Origin: Methylococcaceae bacterium UBA6146 | GTDB taxonomy: Bacteria > Pseudomonadota > Gammaproteobacteria > Methylococcales > Methylomonadaceae | Reading direction: 5' to 3' | Assembly: GCA_002422395.1 (NCBI GenBank) | Contig: DIUY01000011.1 | Coordinates: 272,132-336,131, forward strand | DNA length: 64,000 nucleotides | In this document: positions 19,292 to 29,281 of the stretch, piece by piece | Numbering within the stretch: the stretch's first letter is position 1 | Layout: every line of letters begins with the position of its first letter | Made by a program: the position numbers and the translations under genes | Notes under the pieces: generated by a model | Seen by the model: only the letters and a program-made list of their open reading frames with translations | The model's database searches: none | What the model was told of the DNA's origin: nothing

Positions 19292-21229
19292 ATGTCAGAC
19301 CACAATATCTATCCGGTAAAGCCCGATATAGCGGCGCAGGCGCATATCACCGACCCCACTTACCAAGCCTTATACCGATATTCGATTGCGCAGCCCGAAG
19401 CCTTCTGGGCGGAGCAGGCCGGGCAGTTCTTAACTTGGTATCAGCACTGGCATACGGTGCTCGATTATGATTATCGCACCGCTTATATCCGCTGGTTTGA
19501 AGGCGGCAAACTGAATGTCAGCGTCAATTGCCTGGACCGGCATCTGGAAACCCGTGGTGACCAAGTGGCGATTATCTGGGAAGGTGACAGTCCCGCTGAA
19601 GTCCAAAAAATCACTTATCGGCAACTTCACGAACAGGTCTGTAAATTCGCCAACGTGCTGAAAAAACAGGGTGTTAAAAAAGGCGACCCGGTCTGTATTT
19701 ATTTGCCGATGATTCCTGAAGCCGCCACGGTGATGCTGGCCTGCACCCGTATCGGTGCGGTGCATTCAATCGTGTTCGGGGGGTTTTCGGCGGAATCCTT
19801 AAAAGACCGCATCCTCGATGCCGACTGCCGCTATCTGGTTTGTGCCGATGAGGGCAACAGGGGCGGCAAAACCGTCCCGCTTAAGGCTAATGTCGATAAG
19901 GCAGTGGCGGGTTGCCCCCATCTTGCCAAAGTGCTGGTGATAAAAAACACCGGCAACACCATTGATTGGCATGAATCCCGCGATTTTTGGTATCACGAGC
20001 TGATGGCGGATGCCGACAGCGACTGTCCTGCGGAGGTGATGGACGCCGAAGACCCGTTGTTTATCTTGTACACCTCCGGCTCGACCGGCAAGCCGAAAGG
20101 CCTACAGCACACCACTGGCGGTTATTTGCTCTACGCCGCCATGACGCATAAGTATGTGTTTGATTACCAAGAAGGCGATGTTTACTGGTGCACTGCGGAC
20201 ATAGGCTGGATCACCGGCCATTCCTATGTGATTTACGGGCCATTATGCAATGGCGCGACGACACTGATGTTTGAAGGTGTGCCCACTTATCCCGAAGCCG
20301 ACCGTTGTTGGCGCATCATCGATAAGCATCAGGTGAATATTTTTTACACCGCACCGACCGCAATCCGTGCGCTAATGGCACAGGGTGATGATTTTGTCAG
20401 CCGCACCGACCGCACCAGCTTGCGTATTCTGGGCAGTGTCGGCGAGCCTATCAATTCGGAAGCTTGGGAATGGTATTACCACATTGTCGGCAATGGGCGC
20501 TGCCCTATCGTCGATACATGGTGGCAGACGGAAACTGGCGGCATTTTGATCACCCCGTTGCCCGGGGCGACGGACTTAAAGCCAGGCTCCGCAACGCGGC
20601 CATTTTTTGGCATAAAACCGGCCATTATCGACACTGTTGGCACTGTTCTGGACGGTGTTGCTGAAGGTTTGCTGGTGCTAAGTTATCCGTGGCCAGGACA
20701 GGCACGAACTGTCTACGGCGACCATCAGCGTTTTATAGACACCTATTTTAAAAACTATCCTGGCTATTATTTTTCCGGCGACGGCGCCCGCCGTGATGAG
20801 GATGGCTATTACTGGATCACCGGTCGGGTCGATGATGTGTTGAACGTGTCCGGCCACCGGATGGGCACGGCGGAAATCGAGAGTGCGCTGGATTTGCATG
20901 AGCATGTCGCAGAGTCGGCGGTGGTCGGTTATCCGCATGACATCAAAGGTCAGGGTATTTATGCGTATATCACGTTAAAAGCAGGCATCAGGCCGACGGA
21001 CGCGATGAAGAAGGAGCTGATTGCATTGGTTCGAAATGAAATTGGCGCGATAGCCACGATTGATAAAATCCAATGGGCGGCGAGTTTGCCAAAAACCCGC
21101 TCCGGTAAAATCATGCGCCGGATTCTGCGCAAAGTCGCCGCCAATGAGCTTGATACCCTAGGCGACACGTCAACCTTGGCGGACCCTGCCGTAGTTGGGG
21201 ACATAATTGCCCACAGAGTTGATTGCTGA
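19292..21229 (+). CDS. acs: Acetyl-CoA synthetase
   Basis: 645 residues, the usual length. The AMP-binding motif is YTSGSTGKPKGLQHTTGG (near 262-280). WWQTETGG supplies the adenine/acetate pocket, and RVDDVLNVSGHR is the hinge. The C-terminal PKTRSGKIMRRILR contains the catalytic lysine that is acetylated in this family. It converts acetate, ATP and CoA to acetyl-CoA. Starts at the ATG 19292. Monocistronic. Confidence 0.96.
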   Translation: MSDHNIYPVKPDIAAQAHITDPTYQALYRYSIAQPEAFWAEQAGQFLTWYQHWHTVLDYDYRTAYIRWFEGGKLNVSVNCLDRHLETRGDQVAIIWEGDSPAEVQKITYRQLHEQVCKFANVLKKQGVKKGDPVCIYLPMIPEAATVMLACTRIGAVHSIVFGGFSAESLKDRILDADCRYLVCADEGNRGGKTVPLKANVDKAVAGCPHLAKVLVIKNTGNTIDWHESRDFWYHELMADADSDCPAEVMDAEDPLFILYTSGSTGKPKGLQHTTGGYLLYAAMTHKYVFDYQEGDVYWCTADIGWITGHSYVIYGPLCNGATTLMFEGVPTYPEADRCWRIIDKHQVNIFYTAPTAIRALMAQGDDFVSRTDRTSLRILGSVGEPINSEAWEWYYHIVGNGRCPIVDTWWQTETGGILITPLPGATDLKPGSATRPFFGIKPAIIDTVGTVLDGVAEGLLVLSYPWPGQARTVYGDHQRFIDTYFKNYPGYYFSGDGARRDEDGYYWITGRVDDVLNVSGHRMGTAEIESALDLHEHVAESAVVGYPHDIKGQGIYAYITLKAGIRPTDAMKKELIALVRNEIGAIATIDKIQWAASLPKTRSGKIMRRILRKVAANELDTLGDTSTLADPAVVGDIIAHRVDC

Positions 21230-21288
21230 TTGCCGGTCACGGATGGCGTGTGGCAGCTTTGCGGTGCAAACCGCCACACGCGCCAAGT

Positions 21289-22068
21289 CTATGTGGTTTT
21301 AAAAAGCGTATGGAAGTTTTCGCTTGACTGTGTGGCTACCTGGCTAAGGGGAACGCCCCGTAACGCTGCAATATATTCGGCAACATAGCGCACATAAGTT
21401 GGGTAATTGGGTTTTCCACGGAAGGGGACAGGTGCTAAATAGGGTGAGTCCGTTTCAATAAGAAAGCGGTCGGACGGCACTTTTTTTGCCACTTCCTGAA
21501 TCGCTTTGGCATTTTTAAATGTCACAATGCCCGAAAATGAGATATGAAAATTCAAGTCCATGGCTTTTTTGGCAAACACCCAATCTTCGGTAAAGCAATG
21601 GATAACCCCGCCCACTTCGCCGCCGCCTTCTGCGTTGAGAATGCGTAATGTGTCATCGCGGGCTTCGCGGGTATGGATAATCAAAGGTTTTTTTAGCGCT
21701 TTGGCGGCGTCGATATGGTTTTTAAAACGTTGGTGCTGCCAATCCAAATCGCCAGTGCTACGGAAATAATCCAAGCCTGTCTCCCCGATAGCCACAACTT
21801 TGTTTGTCTGGGCCAATGCTATCAATTCACTGCTGCTAGGGTCTTTGCCATCATGCACATTCGGATGGACGCCAACGCTTACGGATATTTGGTCGTATTT
21901 GGCCACTAAATCAAGCATTGCCGGGTAAGACTCCAGGTCAATTGCAATACATAGCATGTGGTCTATCTGGCTGTTTTTGGCATGCTGCATAAAACAGTCA
22001 AAATCATTTTGATAGGGCTCCAGGTCAATGCGGTCTAAATGGCAATGTGAGTCAATTAACATAACCAT
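21289..22068 (-). CDS. TatD-family metal-dependent hydrolase
   Basis: 259 residues; a second ATG two codons in (22062) gives the usual MLIDSHCHLD start. H-C-H at the N-terminus, GETGLDYF, IIHTREA, HCFTED and ETDSPYL are the TIM-barrel metal ligands of TatD/YcfH nucleases. It is the last gene of the fab-pabC-mltG-tmk-holB-pilZ run, a common position for this family. Confidence 0.92.
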   Translation of the reverse strand: MVMLIDSHCHLDRIDLEPYQNDFDCFMQHAKNSQIDHMLCIAIDLESYPAMLDLVAKYDQISVSVGVHPNVHDGKDPSSSELIALAQTNKVVAIGETGLDYFRSTGDLDWQHQRFKNHIDAAKALKKPLIIHTREARDDTLRILNAEGGGEVGGVIHCFTEDWVFAKKAMDLNFHISFSGIVTFKNAKAIQEVAKKVPSDRFLIETDSPYLAPVPFRGKPNYPTYVRYVAEYIAALRGVPLSQVATQSSENFHTLFKTT

Positions 22069-22073
22069 CCGGT

Positions 22074-22427
22074 TTACATGGTATAGGTCGAACGGTCGGA
22101 AGCTAATGATCCGGCAAGATAGGTTTCGATTTTATCACGCGCTAAGACACCCTCTTGATCAGCGGTAAACTGCACCCCGACACCTGCCGCCTTATAACTC
22201 TCCGAACCCGGCGGTGTTTTCCAAATCACTTTTGCCGGAATTGGCAAAGGTTCTGTTTCTTCCATTAATTTTAAAAGCATAAAAACATCCTGCCCCATTT
22301 CATATTGCCTATTAGTGGGGATAAATAGCCCGCCATTTATGACAAAGGGCATGTATGCAGAGTACAAAGAATTTTTATCCTTGATTGCAATGGACAATAT
22401 CCCCGACCTAGTTACCGATTCTGCCAT
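22074..22427 (-). CDS. PilZ domain protein
   Basis: 117 residues. It looks like the short PilZ protein that commonly follows holB: the central PLPIPAKVIWKTP and GVGVQF motifs are typical of the PilZ beta-barrel. The classic c-di-GMP-binding RxxxR motif is not evident, as in Pseudomonas PilZ itself, which acts in type IV pilus biogenesis by protein contacts. Lies 2 bp after holB. Confidence 0.85.
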   Translation of the reverse strand: MAESVTRSGILSIAIKDKNSLYSAYMPFVINGGLFIPTNRQYEMGQDVFMLLKLMEETEPLPIPAKVIWKTPPGSESYKAAGVGVQFTADQEGVLARDKIETYLAGSLASDRSTYTM

Positions 22428-22429
22428 GA

Positions 22430-23431
22430 TTATTTATCCTGATTAAGTTCATACCATTGGATTAAAAGCTCTTCAAACATAAGTTGTTTGTTAAGTTGTG
22501 CCTGTGAATTTTCGCGGTTTTTTAAGAGTAAATCATATAGCTTATAAAGTTTTTTAGGCCCCAATCGCAGCGCGAGGGTTTGTAAGGAATGGCTCAAGTC
22601 GGGGTTGTATAAGCCATCAACCCCTGTTTGATAATAGCATTTAATCAAGTCAATAAGCCATGAGCTTAGCCAGAAAATCAATTGCGGTTCCGGCAATTTA
22701 AGCCAGTTTTCAGCAATAACAATAGGATGGGCTTGCTGCTCTGCCAATGCGAGCCAATCACGGAAGCATTCATTACGTAAAGCCAATACCTGCCCGTTGA
22801 GATAGCTTAGCGCCAGCAGCGGCGTCCTTTGGGCCAGTCCAAACAGTGTTGCGGCAACCGTTTCTGAAATATCTGGGCTATGGCCTTTAAGCCAAGCTAA
22901 AAACATCGCTTTGTCCGGTGCCGTAACCATCAGTTTTTGGCATCGGCTGACAATGGTCAGCGGCAATTTTGCCGGTTTATCCGTAACTAAAATAAGAGTG
23001 GTGCGCTCAGTCGGCTCTTCCAGGTATTTTAAAAACGCATTGGCTGCCCCCGTGCTAAGCGCATCAGCAGGGCTAACAATAACCACACGGTAAGTCTCAA
23101 ATTGTGGTTTTAAGGCTAACTGGGCAATCAGGCCGCGAATTTGGCTAATCGCGATGACGGTTTTGCCCTCATTGGGTTTTATGTGAAGGAAATCGGGGTG
23201 GGTGTCCGCCTGAAACAACAGGCAGCCGGAACAGCGGCCACAGGGAAAGCTGTCATCTTGAGGCTGGTTGCACAGCAATGAGTTGGCAAATTGCCTGACC
23301 AATTGTCGCTTCCCCAAGCCTTTGTTGCCTATAACTAACAGGGCTTGGGGGATTCGGTTTTGTGTCCGGTAAGCGGCCAAATGCATCCAGTTTTTTTGTT
23401 GCCAAGGCAGGCGCATGGCATCTTTGGTCAT
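22430..23431 (-). CDS. holB: DNA polymerase III subunit delta'
   Basis: 333 residues. The P-loop GNKGLGKRQL is near 34-43, and the zinc module is CGRCSGCLLFQADTHPDF. ALSTGAANAFLKYLEEP and TIVSRCQ (sensor 1 SRC) are typical of clamp-loader delta'. It is part of the loader that places the beta clamp on DNA. Overlaps tmk by 4 bp. Confidence 0.94.
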   Translation of the reverse strand: MTKDAMRLPWQQKNWMHLAAYRTQNRIPQALLVIGNKGLGKRQLVRQFANSLLCNQPQDDSFPCGRCSGCLLFQADTHPDFLHIKPNEGKTVIAISQIRGLIAQLALKPQFETYRVVIVSPADALSTGAANAFLKYLEEPTERTTLILVTDKPAKLPLTIVSRCQKLMVTAPDKAMFLAWLKGHSPDISETVAATLFGLAQRTPLLALSYLNGQVLALRNECFRDWLALAEQQAHPIVIAENWLKLPEPQLIFWLSSWLIDLIKCYYQTGVDGLYNPDLSHSLQTLALRLGPKKLYKLYDLLLKNRENSQAQLNKQLMFEELLIQWYELNQDK

Positions 23432-24051
23432 CTTAATAGCGTCCGCATGGCGTCGACAATGCCGCGTTGGACATCGCTTAGTGGCAGGTTGGCCTTGATC
23501 AATCTGACGCGTTCTGGGTATAGCTCGTGCTGCAATAAATAAGCCCGTCTGACGCGCTCGAAAAAACTGACTGATTCCGCTTCGAAGCGGTCGAAAGCGG
23601 CACGTTTTTGTGCCCTTTCTATGCCTATTTCAACAGGCGCATCCAGGAGCAATGTTAAATCAGGCCTTAAGTTGCCTTGAACTGTTTGCTCCAGCCATTC
23701 TATCGTGCTGACTTTCATATTCCGCCCACCGCCTTGATAGGCGTAAGTGGCGTCAGTGAACCGGTCGCTTAACACCCAGTTGCCTTGGGCTAACGCAGGC
23801 TCTATCACATGTTTTATATGTTGCGCGCGGGCGGCAAAAATAAGCAATAGTTCGGCTTGTTCTGAGACAACTTCGCTCTCAGTGTCTAGTAATAGATGCC
23901 GTATTTTTTCGGCCAGCGGAGTGCCGCCCGGCTCACGCGTGACTACGACTGGGATATTGTGCTGTTCTAAATGGCCTTTAATAAAAGCCATATTGGTTGT
24001 CTTGCCCATGCCCTCACAACCTTCCAAAGTAATAAACTTACCGCGCATCAT
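23428..24051 (-). CDS. tmk: Thymidylate kinase
   Basis: 207 residues. The P-loop EGCEGMGKTTN is near 10-20. VTREPGGTPLAEKIR and LSDRFTDATYAYQGGGR are the dTMP and DR(Y/F) motifs. It phosphorylates dTMP to dTDP. Overlaps mltG by 14 bp and holB by 4 bp, consistent with tight operon translation. Confidence 0.96.
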   Translation of the reverse strand: MMRGKFITLEGCEGMGKTTNMAFIKGHLEQHNIPVVVTREPGGTPLAEKIRHLLLDTESEVVSEQAELLLIFAARAQHIKHVIEPALAQGNWVLSDRFTDATYAYQGGGRNMKVSTIEWLEQTVQGNLRPDLTLLLDAPVEIGIERAQKRAAFDRFEAESVSFFERVRRAYLLQHELYPERVRLIKANLPLSDVQRGIVDAMRTLLR

Positions 24052-25048
24052 TTTTTTTCCTCTGAAACTTCTCCACGGCCAAATTATGGTTTTCTAACGT
24101 GGCCGAAAAAACATGGGTGCCGTCACCCCGGGCAACAAAATAAAGGCTTTCGCCATTATCAGGATGCAGTGCGGCACCAATGGCTTCACGCCCGGGCATG
24201 GCAATGGGGGTTGGTGGCAAGCCTTTGGATAGGTAAGTGTTATAGGGAGTGTATTTTTTTAAATCTTCATGGGTAATGTCGCCGAAATAATCATCACCTA
24301 TGCCATAAATAACAGTCGGGTCTGTTTGCAATAACATATTTTTTTTGAGCCTGCGGACAAAGACGCCAGAAACCATTTTCATTTCTGTTGGCGAGGCTGT
24401 TTCTTTTTCAATAATCGACGCTAAAATTAATGCTTCGTAAGGGCTTTTGAAGGGTAGGCCCTCATCTCTTTTAAGCCATTCCGCCTGTATCACCGATTGC
24501 ATTTTGTCGTAAGCTCTTTTTAGTAAGGCAACGTCTGTTGTATGCTTTTCAAAAAAATAGGTGTCGGGGAAAAATGCGCCTTCTGGGTATTCCGTTTGTG
24601 CCCCCAGTTTCAACATTAACGCGGCATTGCTAATATTATTAATGGTGTGTTCAAGCTGGGGATTAACCGAAATGGCTTGTAATAGTTGCTTAAATCGCCA
24701 GCCTTCAGGAAAAGTGATGGCATGCTGCTTAGTTTTGCCCAGCACAAAAAGCGTCAACACGTCGGGTAACCTCAATCCATTGGTCAATTCGTATTCCCCA
24801 GCTTTAAGCTTATGGGACATCCGTAGCCGGACCGCATGGACTTTAAACCAAAAAGGGTTGATTGAAACATTTGCCGCTGTTAATTTATCGGTCACACGGT
24901 TAAATGAATCGCCTTTGTCAATTTCTATCGTCACTGGCAGGCCTGTCACAACGGGCGTTTGCAAGGCATCCCGATAACTTTTCCCTAGCCAAATGCCACT
25001 AAATATCAGAAGCAATGCCAAGGGAACAAACATTCTCTTATGCAGCAC
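24038..25048 (-). CDS. mltG: Endolytic transglycosylase MltG
   Basis: 336 residues from a GTG that overlaps the pabC stop. One N-terminal membrane anchor, then a LysM-like region and the YceG catalytic domain with ILASIIEKETA (catalytic Glu), VFVRRLKKNMLLQTDPTVIYG and TPYNTYLSKGLPPTPIAMPG. It cleaves nascent peptidoglycan strands at the inner membrane. The pabC-mltG-tmk-holB order is the usual one. Confidence 0.95.
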   Translation of the reverse strand: MLHKRMFVPLALLLIFSGIWLGKSYRDALQTPVVTGLPVTIEIDKGDSFNRVTDKLTAANVSINPFWFKVHAVRLRMSHKLKAGEYELTNGLRLPDVLTLFVLGKTKQHAITFPEGWRFKQLLQAISVNPQLEHTINNISNAALMLKLGAQTEYPEGAFFPDTYFFEKHTTDVALLKRAYDKMQSVIQAEWLKRDEGLPFKSPYEALILASIIEKETASPTEMKMVSGVFVRRLKKNMLLQTDPTVIYGIGDDYFGDITHEDLKKYTPYNTYLSKGLPPTPIAMPGREAIGAALHPDNGESLYFVARGDGTHVFSATLENHNLAVEKFQRKKNDAR

Positions 25049-25869
25049 TAACCATCCCCCTGTTGAAATTGATGTAAGCAGGTCTGTATGCGCTTAGTCA
25101 TAACGCCAACGAAAAAGTGTTTGGCTTCTATTTGTCGGATAGGCCAAATGCCTATAATTGAGTTGCAAACAAAAACCTCATCTGCATTTAACAAGTCGTC
25201 TAGCGTAAACATCCGTTCAGTAACGGGGAAACCATGCTTTTCTGACAGCATGATAATAATCTGGCGGATAATGCCGTCAACACCTGATTGGTCCAGTTTT
25301 GCGGTATAAAGCCTGGTGTCTTTTGCATAAAATAGGTTGGTCATTGTGCCTTCAATAACATGGCCATTAACATCCAGCATAATGCCTTCTTGAATGGCGC
25401 TGTCATCCCACTCGGCACGCGCTAGCACTTGCTCAAGCCTATTTAAGTGTTTAACACCTGCTAATGCGGGGTTCAATCCTAACCGGGTGCCGCAAAAGCG
25501 GGCTTGTATGCCATGGGTTGCGTATTCCAGCGGATAATTGGGAAAAGGATGTGTGCTTAAGACGCGCGATGGTTGGATTAAGTCAGGTGGTCGGTAGCCG
25601 CGCCCACCTACCCCCCGTGTGATTATCAGCTTAAGAACCGCATGGTCAAGTCCCCTGCAAAGCTGATTGGTCTCAGAAAGCAGTATTTGGAGGTCTGGGC
25701 AAGGGATGCCCAACTTGTGGCAGCCTATTTTCAAGCGCGTTAAATGCTGGAAAAAAAAAACGGGTCGCCCATCCTTGACGGCAATGGTCTCAAATAGCCC
25801 GTCACCGTATTGAAAGCCACGGTCGGCCGCTTCAACTAACCGTCCGCTTTCGCCATTTATCAGCATCAT
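25048..25869 (-). CDS. pabC: Aminodeoxychorismate lyase
   Basis: 273 residues from the ATG at 25869. The open frame extends 33 codons further, but that part overlaps fabF and lacks similarity. Class IV PLP-dependent fold: DRGFQYGDGLFET at the N-terminus, KHLNRLEQVLAR containing the PLP lysine, and EGTMTNLFY. It releases pyruvate from aminodeoxychorismate to form p-aminobenzoate for folate. Confidence 0.92.
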   Translation of the reverse strand: MMLINGESGRLVEAADRGFQYGDGLFETIAVKDGRPVFFFQHLTRLKIGCHKLGIPCPDLQILLSETNQLCRGLDHAVLKLIITRGVGGRGYRPPDLIQPSRVLSTHPFPNYPLEYATHGIQARFCGTRLGLNPALAGVKHLNRLEQVLARAEWDDSAIQEGIMLDVNGHVIEGTMTNLFYAKDTRLYTAKLDQSGVDGIIRQIIIMLSEKHGFPVTERMFTLDDLLNADEVFVCNSIIGIWPIRQIEAKHFFVGVMTKRIQTCLHQFQQGDG

Positions 25870-25894
25870 CCGCAAAGACGCGCTAGCGGGGATA

Positions 25895-27145
25895 TTAGCT
25901 GTAACGCTTAAAGACCAGGGAACCGTTAGTGCCGCCAAAGCCGAACGAATTGGACATGGCCACTTCAATTTTCATTGCTCTTGCGACATTTGGGATATAG
26001 TCAAGATCACATTCAGGATCCTGATTGTCTAAATTGATGGTTGCAGGCGCAATCTGGTCTTTTATGCTTAATGCCGTCAAAACCGCTTCAATGCCTCCGG
26101 CCGCACCGAGCAAGTGGCCAATCATGGATTTTGTTGAGCTAATGGCAACGTTATAAGCATGGTCGCCCAATGCGGATTTCATGGCGTGGGTTTCGCCTAA
26201 ATCTCCAGCCGGTGTGGAAGTGCCATGCGCGTTAATATAATCAACAGCCTCAGCGTTTAGCCCAGCATCCCGCAGTGCATTTCTCATGCAACGGGCAGCG
26301 CCTTCGCCCCCTGCCGAAGGGGTGGTTATATGGTAAGCGTCTCCGCTCATACCATAACCAACCAATTCCGCGTAAATTTTTGCGCCTCGTAACTTGGCAT
26401 GTTCCAGCTCTTCAAGCACCACTACGCCAGCACCATCACTTAACACAAAACCATCACGGTCTTTATCCCAAGGACGGCTTGCGGCTTGCGGATTGCTGTT
26501 GAGGCGAGACAATGCCTTGGCAGAAGCAAAACCGCCCATTGCGGTCGGTGATGTGGTGCAGCGTTCAGCACCGCCGGCAACCATAATGTCAGCGTCACCG
26601 TACATGATCAATCTTGCCGCATCACCAATATTATGCGTTCCTGTCGCGCAAGCAGTGACAATGGCAAAGTTAGGTCCTTTCAGGCCATACTTTATCGATA
26701 AGTTACCTGAAATCATATTGATGATATTGCCAGGCACAAAAAAAGGTGAAATCCGCCGCGCCCCGCCCCTTTCATAGGTGGCATAGCACTCTTCGATACC
26801 GGTAATGCCACCTATCCCCGAACCAATAGCCACACCAATCCGCTCGGCATTCTTTTCGGTGACTTCAAACCCAGAATCCTCAATGGCTTGACATCCTGCT
26901 GCAATACCATAATGGACAAAACCATCCATACGCTTGGCATCTTTTTCGGAAATATATTGGCTAATGTCAAAGTTTCTGATGACGCCGCCGAAAGTGGTGG
27001 CAAAAGAAGAGATGTCGAAGGAGTCAATAGGACTGATGCCGCTTCTGCCATTTATGATACCGTCCCAAGTCTCTAAGACCGTATTAGCTAAAGGGGTGAT
27101 CGCACCTAATCCAGTGATTACAACTCGACGTTTGCTCAATGTCAT
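25895..27145 (-). CDS. fabF: Beta-ketoacyl-ACP synthase II
   Basis: 416 residues. The Cys-His-His triad is visible: TACATGTHNIGDA (Cys near 164), NAHGTSTPAGD and STKSMIGHLLGAAGG. It elongates acyl-ACP with malonyl-ACP. Placed directly after acpP as in most gammaproteobacteria. Confidence 0.96.
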   Translation of the reverse strand: MTLSKRRVVITGLGAITPLANTVLETWDGIINGRSGISPIDSFDISSFATTFGGVIRNFDISQYISEKDAKRMDGFVHYGIAAGCQAIEDSGFEVTEKNAERIGVAIGSGIGGITGIEECYATYERGGARRISPFFVPGNIINMISGNLSIKYGLKGPNFAIVTACATGTHNIGDAARLIMYGDADIMVAGGAERCTTSPTAMGGFASAKALSRLNSNPQAASRPWDKDRDGFVLSDGAGVVVLEELEHAKLRGAKIYAELVGYGMSGDAYHITTPSAGGEGAARCMRNALRDAGLNAEAVDYINAHGTSTPAGDLGETHAMKSALGDHAYNVAISSTKSMIGHLLGAAGGIEAVLTALSIKDQIAPATINLDNQDPECDLDYIPNVARAMKIEVAMSNSFGFGGTNGSLVFKRYS

Positions 27146-27227
27146 GTACCGTAATTGAAGAGTAAGTATGGGGGAAGGGGAACGATTGCATTTAGTGGAT
27201 GAAGGCTATCATCCACTAACCAGCAAT

Positions 27228-27458
27228 CTATACGTGTTTTTCTACATAATCAATAGCTTGTTGGACGGTAGTGATTTTTTCAGCGTCCTCGTCTGGAATT
27301 TCACATTCAAATTCTTCTTCAAGAGCCATAACGAGTTCAACCGTATCCAGAGAATCGGCACCGAGATCATCTACAAATGAAGCATCCGTAGCAATGTCTT
27401 CCTTAACACCCAGTTGCTCTGCAACAATCTTTTTTACTCGTTCTTCAATGTTACTCAT
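27228..27458 (-). CDS. acpP: Acyl carrier protein
   Basis: 76 residues from the ATG at 27458, chosen because AGGATAAT precedes it; an upstream in-frame codon would add five residues. The phosphopantetheine site is DLGADSLDTVELVM. Acidic helices as expected. Central carrier of fatty-acid synthesis. Confidence 0.97.
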   Translation of the reverse strand: MSNIEERVKKIVAEQLGVKEDIATDASFVDDLGADSLDTVELVMALEEEFECEIPDEDAEKITTVQQAIDYVEKHV

Positions 27459-27592
27459 AATTATTATCCTCAATCAATGTAAGTTTGATATTCGGCTTAC
27501 AATGGTATTGTTATTGGTTTTACTAGAAATCCCGTCCCCGGTTATTCCAGACGGCGGGCAATTATACTTTATGTTACAACAATGTCACAATA

Positions 27593-28324
27593 TTAAGGCA
27601 TAAACAGACCGCCATTAACGTGTAAGGTCTCACCGGTGATATAAGCGGCGCCTTCAGAAGCTAGGAATGAGACGGCATGGGCAATTTCTTTTGCATCCCC
27701 TAAACGGGCAAGCGGTATAGAGGACAGCAACGAGTTTTTAATATCGTCGCTTAACTCCTTAGTCATGTCGGTGTCAATAAATCCGGGTGCAACTGTATTG
27801 ACAGTGATGTTCCGTGAACCAACTTCTTTTGCCATAGATTTAGCAAAGCCAATCATACCGGCCTTTGCCGCCGCATAATTCGCCTGCCCGGCGTTACCTG
27901 TGGCGCCGACCACCGAGGAGATATTAATAATTCGCCCCGCTCTTGCCTTCATCATGCCCCGCAAAACAGCCTTGCTCATGCGGAACACGGAAGTCAGGTT
28001 GGTGTTGATAATATCGTCCCACTCGTCATCTTTCATGCGCATGAGCAGATTATCACGCGTTATCCCTGCATTATTGACCAACACGAAAGGATTGCCTATT
28101 GTGTCGTTGACAAATTTGACAACGGCTTCAACGGATCCGGTGTCTGCCACATCAAGCCTCACGCCTTGGCCATTCTCACCGAGATAGGATGAAATGGCGT
28201 CTGCACCCGCTTCTGATGTTGCGCTGCCGACAACAAAAAAACCATCCTCGGCTAATTTCTGGGCAATTGCCCTACCAATGCCCCTGCTGGCTCCTGTTAC
28301 TAAAGCGATTTGTTTAGATGTCAT
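27593..28324 (-). CDS. fabG: 3-oxoacyl-ACP reductase
   Basis: 243 residues from the ATG at 28324; a TTG four codons upstream is less likely. Rossmann motif TGASRGIGRAIA; catalytic NNAG, the Ser of NISSVVG and YAAAKAG (Tyr-x-x-x-Lys). NADPH-dependent reduction of 3-oxoacyl-ACP. Overlaps fabD by 11 bp. Confidence 0.96.
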   Translation of the reverse strand: MTSKQIALVTGASRGIGRAIAQKLAEDGFFVVGSATSEAGADAISSYLGENGQGVRLDVADTGSVEAVVKFVNDTIGNPFVLVNNAGITRDNLLMRMKDDEWDDIINTNLTSVFRMSKAVLRGMMKARAGRIINISSVVGATGNAGQANYAAAKAGMIGFAKSMAKEVGSRNITVNTVAPGFIDTDMTKELSDDIKNSLLSSIPLARLGDAKEIAHAVSFLASEGAAYITGETLHVNGGLFMP

Positions 28325-29267
28325 TGAATGTTTCAATCAAGTTGTTTAATGTTTCAGGATCATACAAAGCGTAGTGGCCAAGATCTTTGGCGATACGTTT
28401 GTTGAGGCCAATCAAAACCTTTCCCGGCCCGCACTCAACAAACTGGGTAACCCCTTGGTCACGCATAAGCCGAATGGTGTCAACCCAGCGCACCGGCTTA
28501 TAGAGCTGTTCTTTCAGCACGTTGCGGATCACCTCTGGCGAGCTATGCGTGGCAACGTCCACGTTGTGGATTAGGGCTGTTTTAGGAGGGTTGATTGTAA
28601 CGGTCTGCAATTGCACGTCAAGTTCTTCGGCAGCTGGCCGCATTAGTTCGCAATGTGACGGTACACTGACCGGCAATAGCACTGCCCGCTTAGCGCCCAG
28701 GGTTTTTGCCGCCTGTATGGCGCGTTCAACTGCGGCGACATTGCCTGCAATGACAACTTGCCCCTCAGTGTTGAAATTGACTGCAGAAACAACTTCATCA
28801 CCTGCCGAACTGGCGCACGCACTAATGACCTGATGGTCGTCCAAACCTAAAATAGCGGCCATGGCCCCAACGCCTTCTGGCACGGCGGCCTGCATAAGAC
28901 GCCCTCTTGCCGCCACCAACCTTATGCCGTCTTCAAAAGACAATGCCTCTGAACAAACCAATGCAGTGTATTCGCCAAGGCTATGCCCCGCCATCCAAGC
29001 AGGCCGGACATTGCTTTGCCCGCACCAAACCTTCCAAACCGCGACGCTGGCTGCAAGCAACACGGGTTGGGTGTTATGCGTTTGGTCAAGCTCCTGGTTG
29101 GGATCTTTCGTTACAATTGACCATAAGTCCTGGCCTAACGCATCAGACGCCCGCTCAAAAACATGCCTGACTTCGGGGTGGCAGGCCGCCAGATTGTCCA
29201 ACATGCCGACAGATTGTGAGCCTTGTCCTGGGAAAACAAAGGCTAAATTATACGTTTGCTGACTCAT
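28314..29267 (-). CDS. fabD: Malonyl-CoA:ACP transacylase
   Basis: 317 residues from the ATG at 29267, with a GTG one codon upstream. The nucleophile elbow is GHSLGEYTAL (Ser near 92). FPGQGSQSVGML is at the N-terminus, and VPSHCELM supplies the catalytic His. Transfers malonyl groups from CoA to ACP. Confidence 0.96.
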   Translation of the reverse strand: MSQQTYNLAFVFPGQGSQSVGMLDNLAACHPEVRHVFERASDALGQDLWSIVTKDPNQELDQTHNTQPVLLAASVAVWKVWCGQSNVRPAWMAGHSLGEYTALVCSEALSFEDGIRLVAARGRLMQAAVPEGVGAMAAILGLDDHQVISACASSAGDEVVSAVNFNTEGQVVIAGNVAAVERAIQAAKTLGAKRAVLLPVSVPSHCELMRPAAEELDVQLQTVTINPPKTALIHNVDVATHSSPEVIRNVLKEQLYKPVRWVDTIRLMRDQGVTQFVECGPGKVLIGLNKRIAKDLGHYALYDPETLNNLIETFNDI

Positions 29268-29281
29268 CACACTCTATTAAC

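Noticed and set aside
19111..19470. 119-codon plus-strand frame upstream of acs
   Set aside because: Begins in a hairpin repeat and overlaps acs out of frame.
27168..27380. 70-codon plus-strand frame over acpP
   Set aside because: Antisense shadow of the acyl carrier protein gene.
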